Positions 7,091 to 11,684 of a DNA stretch of 19,979 nt are shown one piece after another. The number at the start of each line of letters is the position of its first letter. Position 1 is the first letter of the stretch. Below the pieces are notes generated by a model that was given only the letters and a program-made list of their open reading frames with translations, searched no databases and was not told the DNA's origin. Source of the stretch: Pseudomonadota bacterium (GTDB taxonomy: Bacteria > Cyanobacteriota > Vampirovibrionia > LMEP-6097); assembly GCA_009924885.1 (NCBI GenBank), contig RFQS01000010.1, forward strand, positions 1 to 19,979, in the 5' to 3' direction. The position numbers and the translations under genes are program-made.

Positions 7091-7122
7091 TCTTATGTTA
7101 GTTCTTTACGCTTCTTATGTTA
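7091..7122. repeat. 10-bp direct repeat at 22-bp period upstream of flgM copy 2
   Basis: TCTTATGTTA occurs at 7091-7100 and again at 7113-7122, a period of 22 bp or about two helical turns. It lies in the short gap between the TPR gene and flgM copy 2, where a regulator-binding site for the downstream flagellar genes would be expected. Only two copies are seen, so chance cannot be excluded. Confidence 0.3.
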
Positions 7123-7143
7123 AATCTAGGTTATGCGGTTGAG

Positions 7144-7899
7144 CTATTTAATATTTCCTAAATATTTCAGCGTAGAGATATGATTCGGCAAGAATTTAAG
7201 TGTTCTTTTAAAGCTTTCTTTCGCCTTAGCGTAATCGTTAGTAAGCATGTAGCATTGAGCTAGTTTATAGAAAATTTCGGCATCAAAATCACAGTCTTTT
7301 AAAGCCTCTTCTAGAATTAATATCGCAGCAGGGTAGTCTTCGCAGGCAAGATAGGCAGAGCCTAAGCATTTTAAATATTCTGGAAATACTGGCTCTATGT
7401 CTTTGGCGGCGATTATTAATGATTCAAGATAGTCGTTTAATTTAAAACGAATGAAATACGTGGCAGTGGTTTCTAAAAATAATCTGTAGCAAAGATAACC
7501 AGGATTAAATATACTGATCTCATCTTTTAGCAGCTGACAGAGAAAGACTCCCCATTTCGCTGCTGGAGAGTAGGGGCAGAGATGATATAAATCTAAGGCT
7601 TCATCTAATTTTTTTTCAAAGATTAAGGTGTAGGCTGCTTGGGGTAAGGATTTTATAATTAGGTAATTTTCGCGAGCTTCACTGAATAAGCCAAGTTCAA
7701 AGGTCATATCAGCTATGTAAGAGCGAAGTTTTCGAGCGAGTGGCTCATATAGATCAGTTTTTGCAGATTCTTCCAGTTGTATCTCATTCACTATGGTTAA
7801 AGATTTTCTGTAAAATTCTAAGGCCTTAGGGTAATCTTCCTGAATAAAAGCTGATGTAGCTTGAGCGTAATCTTCTTTACAGGGAATTTCTAGGGACAT
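7144..7899 (-). CDS. TPR-repeat protein
   Basis: The 251-residue protein is built from tetratricopeptide-like helical pairs. Candidate repeats are at about residues 10-40 (with FIQEDYPKALEFYRKSL), 57-90 (with ELGLFSEARENYLII), 175-210 (with LGSAYLACEDYPAAILILEEAL) and 212-250 (with LAQCYMLTNDYAKAKESFKRTL). There is no signal peptide or membrane segment, so it is probably a cytoplasmic scaffold. No enzymatic motif is visible and a specific function cannot be given. It begins 10 bp after the tsaB stop without a visible ribosome site, suggesting translation coupled to tsaB. It ends near the flgM genes on the same strand, so a flagellar connection is possible but unproven. Confidence 0.8.
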   Translation of the reverse strand: MSLEIPCKEDYAQATSAFIQEDYPKALEFYRKSLTIVNEIQLEESAKTDLYEPLARKLRSYIADMTFELGLFSEARENYLIIKSLPQAAYTLIFEKKLDEALDLYHLCPYSPAAKWGVFLCQLLKDEISIFNPGYLCYRLFLETTATYFIRFKLNDYLESLIIAAKDIEPVFPEYLKCLGSAYLACEDYPAAILILEEALKDCDFDAEIFYKLAQCYMLTNDYAKAKESFKRTLKFLPNHISTLKYLGNIK

Positions 7900-7909
7900 A
7901 GGTTTATGT

Positions 7910-8524
7910 TTATGAATGTTGCGGGGTCTTTACTTCTTTCTTCCCTATACTAGGCTCTCTTAGATAATAAGGCTTCAGTATATTTGGGTCAAATCTAAGC
8001 GTGTCAAAATCACTTTTTGTTTCACTAAGTATATTTTTATGAAGAAGAAGTTTAATGATTAGCTCACTTAGATTCTCAGAAGAAAATTCATATAAAGCAG
8101 TCTCAGTATCTATCGCACTAAAGAAATTAGTTTTCAGAGAGTTATAATTAGAATCTAGCGAGATAAAGAAATTATTTTTAAAGGCTGGTATGGCGATAGG
8201 AGTATTATCACTGAGGTCTTTTTCTAAGCGTAGTAACTCAAAGCTGTTAGTAGTAAAGACTTTTAGCTTAAGTTCTAAAGCTAGAGTTTTAACTATACAG
8301 AGAGCATTTCTGATGCCAGTAAATGAGCCTGGTCCAAGGTTTACTGCAAGTAAGCCGATCTCTTTTAATTTAAGTTGATTATCTAAAAAGCTATTTTTAA
8401 GCTTTTCTATTATCTCTGAAGATTTTCCAGGAAAGGCTTCTCCTAAAATGAATTTTTCTAGTATCGTGTCATAAACTGCAAAAGACTGTAAATTTTGGCT
8501 TGAGTCAAGAGCAAGTATCTTCAT
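7910..8524 (-). CDS. tsaB: tRNA t6A modification protein TsaB
   Basis: TsaB is the non-catalytic partner of TsaD in making N6-threonylcarbamoyladenosine at position 37 of ANN-decoding tRNAs. The 204-residue protein belongs to the ASKHA fold. It starts with LALDSSQ, the first nucleotide-binding-like strand, and carries the TsaB signature NLGPGSFTGIRNAL at about residues 62-75. The C-terminal KPYYLREPS is also typical of the family. The ATG lies 8 bases after a TATAAT box on the minus strand and no ribosome site precedes it, so the transcript may be leaderless. The divergent DUF4149-like gene starts 32 bp away. tsaD, tsaC and tsaE are not in the window. Confidence 0.93.
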   Translation of the reverse strand: MKILALDSSQNLQSFAVYDTILEKFILGEAFPGKSSEIIEKLKNSFLDNQLKLKEIGLLAVNLGPGSFTGIRNALCIVKTLALELKLKVFTTNSFELLRLEKDLSDNTPIAIPAFKNNFFISLDSNYNSLKTNFFSAIDTETALYEFSSENLSELIIKLLLHKNILSETKSDFDTLRFDPNILKPYYLREPSIGKKEVKTPQHS

Positions 8525-8528
8525 AAAG

Positions 8529-8538
8529 TATAATTATA
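8529..8538. promoter_or_regulatory. Bidirectional palindromic -10 box between tsaB and the DUF4149-like gene
   Basis: The palindrome TATAATTATA supplies a TATAAT on each strand in the 32-bp divergent gap. The minus-strand box is 8 bases before the tsaB ATG; the plus-strand box is 22 bases before the ATG at 8557. No convincing -35 boxes are seen. Confidence 0.45.
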
Positions 8539-8556
8539 GGTTTGAAGCAGTTATAA

Positions 8557-8997
8557 ATGGCATTATTTAACACCTTAATTAATTTTCTCAAGCTCTCGTC
8601 ATTAGTCGTGATAATTGGTTCGACTATTACCATAGGAGCTATAGTCGCTCCGATTGTTTTTAAGAGCTTAGCGCGAGAGGAGGCGGGCAAGCTGATGATA
8701 GATGTCTTCGGCCGTTATGATGCTTGGTTAAATATAGCTGTAATAGTTTTACTAATCAGTTCTTTGCTGAAATTTTTTTTACTAGATAAAATGCTGCTTA
8801 GTCCACAGAGTTTAATCTCTTTGGCTTTAGTTTTAATCATAGTTTCTATTAGTTTTTATTCTATTTATGTTTTAAGTCCACAGATATTAGCTGCATATGA
8901 GACACATGCTGAGAATTTTCAGTCTTTGCACGTGCTGAGCGAGAAGATTCATAAGATGAATTTTTTACTAGGTTTAATAGTTCTGATTGTTACCTAG
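8557..8997 (+). CDS. DUF4149-like four-helix membrane protein
   Basis: The 146-residue protein has four hydrophobic segments: ~residues 9-33, ~57-77, ~82-105 and ~130-146. The first contains SSLVVIIGSTITIGAIVAPIVF, and the loop after it has AGKLMIDVFGRYDAW. The early APxVF followed by a GxxxxxxFxRY region is the pattern of the DUF4149/TMEM205-like family, whose function is not established. The C-terminal part after the third helix is polar and helical (ENFQSLHVLSEKIHKMN). It diverges from tsaB and is followed by kdsD after 57 bp, which has its own promoter. No strong ribosome site is present. Confidence 0.65.
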   Translation: MALFNTLINFLKLSSLVVIIGSTITIGAIVAPIVFKSLAREEAGKLMIDVFGRYDAWLNIAVIVLLISSLLKFFLLDKMLLSPQSLISLALVLIIVSISFYSIYVLSPQILAAYETHAENFQSLHVLSEKIHKMNFLLGLIVLIVT

Positions 8998-9004
8998 TTG
9001 AGCA

Positions 9005-9035
9005 TTGATATTCTATATTATTAAGGTTTTATAAT
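9005..9035 (+). promoter_or_regulatory. Promoter of kdsD
   Basis: TTGATA at 9005-9010 and TATAAT at 9030-9035 lie 19 bases apart, slightly wide but with good boxes. An AGGA ribosome site follows 9 bases before the kdsD ATG at 9055. Confidence 0.45.
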
Positions 9036-9054
9036 CAGAGACAGGAATCTAAAA

Positions 9055-10047
9055 ATGACGGCTACCGAGAAAAAAATGAATGAAACACTAGAATTAGCGA
9101 AACAAGTTTTTGAGATTGAGATTGAGTCATTAAAGCAGGTGGAAGAGAGTTTGAATGAGAGCTTCGTTAAAGCTGTGGATATGATTTTAAATGCTCAAGG
9201 TAGAGTGGTGGTGACCGGCATGGGCAAATCTGGTCATATAGGAGCTAAAATAGCAGCGACTTTAGCAAGTACTGGTACTAGTTCATTTTTCGTTCACCCA
9301 GCAGAGATGGGGCACGGTGATTTAGGTATGGTTTTACCCACTGACGTGGTTATCGCTATTTCATATAGTGGTAGAACTGATGAACTCAGAAAAATTCTAC
9401 TACCGATTAAAAAGCTCGGAGCTAAAATTATCGCTATCACTGGAGATTCTGAAAGCACACTTGCAAATTATGCAGATGTAACCCTTTTAACTCCTATCAC
9501 AAGAGAGGCCTGCCATTTAGAGCTAGCTCCTACTAGCAGTACTACTGCTGCTTTAGTTTTAGGAGATGCTCTTGCTGTAACTTTAATGAAAAAGAAAAAT
9601 TTTCAAAAGGATGATTTTGCAAGATCGCATCCATTAGGCAGCCTTGGACAGAGTATTATTCCTATTTCAGATTTGATGAGAAAAGAGACACAGATACCGA
9701 GTGTATTTATGAACTCAAATTATTGGAATATATTAGAGGAGATTACTTCTAAAAAATTAGGGCTTACTACCGTACTAAGCCCAGAAGGTAAGTTAATTGG
9801 TGTAATTACAGATGGTGATCTTAGGCGTGCTCAGATAAAGTATGCAGAAGAAGTTTTTGTGAAGCAGGCTAAGGATATTTTAACGCCGAATCCGCGTACT
9901 ATGGCTTCTGATGATCTTGCTGTTACTGCTGTAAAGCTGATGGAAAAACATCGAATTGGGCAGATAGTAATAGTGAACGATAATAATTCGCCTATTGGGG
10001 TATTAGATCTTAAAGATTTACTTTCAGCAGGCTTTATGATCTCTTAA
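9055..10047 (+). CDS. kdsD: D-arabinose 5-phosphate isomerase (KdsD/KpsF type)
   Basis: The enzyme interconverts ribulose-5-phosphate and arabinose-5-phosphate, the first step of KDO synthesis for lipopolysaccharide. The 330-residue protein has the standard layout: an SIS sugar-isomerase domain at about residues 40-180 (VVVTGMGKSGHIG, SSFFVHPAEMGHGDLG, AISYSGRTDEL, LAPTSSTTAALVLGDALA), then the family linker with FARSHPLGSLGQ, and two CBS domains (about 205-262 and 275-328; VITDGDLRR, then MEKHRIGQIVIV). FARSHPLGSLG is the KdsD form of FARSHPGGALG. Its presence implies an LPS-bearing outer membrane. Other KDO genes (kdsA, kdsB, kdsC) are absent from the window, so the gene stands apart from its pathway. 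Confidence 0.95.
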   Translation: MTATEKKMNETLELAKQVFEIEIESLKQVEESLNESFVKAVDMILNAQGRVVVTGMGKSGHIGAKIAATLASTGTSSFFVHPAEMGHGDLGMVLPTDVVIAISYSGRTDELRKILLPIKKLGAKIIAITGDSESTLANYADVTLLTPITREACHLELAPTSSTTAALVLGDALAVTLMKKKNFQKDDFARSHPLGSLGQSIIPISDLMRKETQIPSVFMNSNYWNILEEITSKKLGLTTVLSPEGKLIGVITDGDLRRAQIKYAEEVFVKQAKDILTPNPRTMASDDLAVTAVKLMEKHRIGQIVIVNDNNSPIGVLDLKDLLSAGFMIS

Positions 10048-10054
10048 CTTAATT

Positions 10055-10063
10055 TGCTAAGAT
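10055..10063 (+). promoter_or_regulatory. Extended -10 promoter downstream of kdsD
   Basis: TGCTAAGAT is an extended -10 located 18 bases before the GTG start at 10082. It sits in CTTAATTTGCTAA, a 13-base string also found at the prs promoter (2558-2570). Confidence 0.4.
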
Positions 10064-10081
10064 TAAAGGTAATCGAACTAA

Positions 10082-10573
10082 GTGAAATTATTCCAACTAA
10101 ATTTAATAAGTGCATTAATGTTAATCGTAGGACTTTCTGCTTTCATCTTGATACCTAGTTTTTTCCTTCAGGTCATTTGGAATGCGGTTTATAGTAATTT
10201 TATTGAAAGAGACCTCACGATTGAGATATGGCAGGCTTCATTGCTTTGGGGTGCTATCGTTTCTGCTGTTTATTTAAGTGGGATAGTAAGAATAGATTTT
10301 CAGACTGTAGACTCTATCGATTTAGACTCAATAGATGATCCAGAGCTTAAAGAAAAGATTCTAAGATTGAAAGAACAGAAGGCTGCTGAGCGTTCTGTGA
10401 GAGGTGGGGATCTTGATCCTAAGCGTAGAGAAGAGATTATAGAACACTTGAAAAGGTCTTTTGCGATGACTCCAGACGATATTCAAGAATTAAGAAAACA
10501 GATGACAGATCGTCTTAAAGACCATGAAGATGGTTTTGATAAGAAAGATAAAAAGAAAGACGAAGATTTATAA
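10082..10573 (+). CDS. Small membrane protein of unknown function
   Basis: The 163-residue protein is not one I recognise. It has two hydrophobic segments, ~residues 5-32 (LISALMLIVGLSAFILIPSFFL) and ~47-67 (WQASLLWGAIVSAVYLSGIV). A long, charged, probably helical cytoplasmic tail follows. The tail contains DDPELKEKILRLKEQKAAERS, a possible coiled coil, and ends in a Lys/Asp-rich stretch. It starts at GTG with AAAGG 12 bases upstream, and has an extended -10 box. It ends immediately tail to tail with the mscS-like gene (no gap). A membrane-anchored scaffold is the most that can be inferred. Confidence 0.7.
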   Translation: MKLFQLNLISALMLIVGLSAFILIPSFFLQVIWNAVYSNFIERDLTIEIWQASLLWGAIVSAVYLSGIVRIDFQTVDSIDLDSIDDPELKEKILRLKEQKAAERSVRGGDLDPKRREEIIEHLKRSFAMTPDDIQELRKQMTDRLKDHEDGFDKKDKKKDEDL

Positions 10574-11653
10574 TTAAGCTCCTGTAGTGTTTTTATTTAC
10601 AGGGTTAGCAAAATGAATATTTTCTTGATCGAAGCCTTCCTTAATTTTCAGATTAATTAGTTCTCTTTCATGCATGTATTCAAGGGTGTCGGCGTTTTTA
10701 TGAAAATAAACTATTTCAAGAATCAAGCCATTGTTTGAAAATTCAAAAAAATTAACTCTTTCTAGTTCTACCTTTTCACTATCTAAAACAGCCTTGGAGA
10801 TTATTTCTTTAGCTGTTTTTAGTTTTTCAACAGAGATGTCATAGGCAAGGCCGATGCTAAACATAACGCGGCGGCGTTCCATTTTTTTTAAGTTCTGTAT
10901 CTTAGAGCTTATAAGCTCTTTATTACCTATAACTAATTCTTCGCCCTGTAAAGTCTGGATTCTAGTGCTTTTTAAGCCTATGCGTTTAACTACTCCAGTA
11001 TATTTATCGACGATAATCGTGTCACCAACAGCGAAAGGCTTATCAAAATAAATAGAGAAGGAGCTAAATAAATCTCCAAGTATATTCTGAACGGCAAGAG
11101 CGATAGCGATGCCACCTATACCCAAGCTTGCTGCAAGAGAGGAGATATTTACTCCTAGATTCGCAAGTAAGAAAAGTAAGCCAGTAATCCATAAAATTAT
11201 TTTAATTAATAAAGTGAAGCCCTCAAATACAGTCCTATCCTCCTCACTTACATGGTCTAAATTAAAAAGCTTTTTAAGTACATACAGGGAGAGATTATTT
11301 AATGAATTAATAACCTGCAAAATTATTATTCCTATTAGTAAGCCGTCTAGGACTCTCTCTAAGTGGATGCTAAGAATTAAAGTTTTTATGGCAAAATAAA
11401 AACTCAAGAAATCATAAAAACGGGGATGAATATTAGCTAAAACATCTATAAAATAATTATCAATTTTTATTTTAGTTTTATTAGTAATAGACTCTAGCCT
11501 TTGAATGAGGCGGATGATTATCTGTTTCAGAAATAATTTAAAAATAAAAAATAATAATATGGCAAGTGAAATATTCTGGAGACTATTTCCTAGAAATTCG
11601 CTTGAGAGCAGGTCAAGTATTAGCTTTTCATCAAGTGGCATCTTGAGCTTCAT
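10574..11653 (-). CDS. MscS-family mechanosensitive ion channel
   Basis: The 359-residue protein is a small-conductance mechanosensitive channel homologue that releases solutes on osmotic downshock. It has membrane helices at about residues 25-48, 80-97, 101-120 and 145-165. The pore helix begins near residue 170 (NISSLAASLGIGGIAIALA), with the Gly/Ala packing pattern of MscS TM3, then QNILGDLFSSFSIYFDKPFAVGD at 189-211, the most conserved block of the family. The beta domain (TGVVKRIGLKSTRIQTLQGEE) and the cytoplasmic vestibule follow. Compared with the 286 residues of E. coli MscS it has extra N-terminal helices. The annotated ATG overlaps a TGCTAAAAT box, so the in-frame ATG four codons downstream (11641) may be the true start. 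The gene diverges from the PanE fusion gene. Confidence 0.92.
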   Translation of the reverse strand: MKLKMPLDEKLILDLLSSEFLGNSLQNISLAILLFFIFKLFLKQIIIRLIQRLESITNKTKIKIDNYFIDVLANIHPRFYDFLSFYFAIKTLILSIHLERVLDGLLIGIIILQVINSLNNLSLYVLKKLFNLDHVSEEDRTVFEGFTLLIKIILWITGLLFLLANLGVNISSLAASLGIGGIAIALAVQNILGDLFSSFSIYFDKPFAVGDTIIVDKYTGVVKRIGLKSTRIQTLQGEELVIGNKELISSKIQNLKKMERRRVMFSIGLAYDISVEKLKTAKEIISKAVLDSEKVELERVNFFEFSNNGLILEIVYFHKNADTLEYMHERELINLKIKEGFDQENIHFANPVNKNTTGA

Positions 11654-11660
11654 TTTAGCA
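11652..11660 (-). promoter_or_regulatory. Possible extended -10 box overlapping the mscS start
   Basis: On the minus strand TGCTAAAAT runs directly into the first ATG of the channel gene (11653-11651). This is the third occurrence of this box near a gene start in the window. If it is used, transcription begins inside the first codons and translation would start at the second ATG (11641). Confidence 0.3.
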
Positions 11661-11684
11661 TCGTGTGCATGTCATAATCAGGAC

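Noticed and set aside
8505..8690. Minus-strand 61-codon ORF between tsaB and the DUF4149-like gene
   Set aside because: It overlaps the start of tsaB and the 5' part of a clear membrane protein gene, and shows no domain or ribosome site.
10583..10604. Hairpin CCTGTA / TACAGG as a terminator between the 10082 gene and mscS
   Set aside because: It lies inside the mscS coding end, the stem is 6 bp with a long loop, and no U tract follows in either direction.
11505..11684. Upstream extension of the PanE fusion gene to an ATG at 11505
   Set aside because: This stretch runs antisense through the mscS N-terminal coding region, and the dinucleotide-binding strand begins right after the ATG at 11685.
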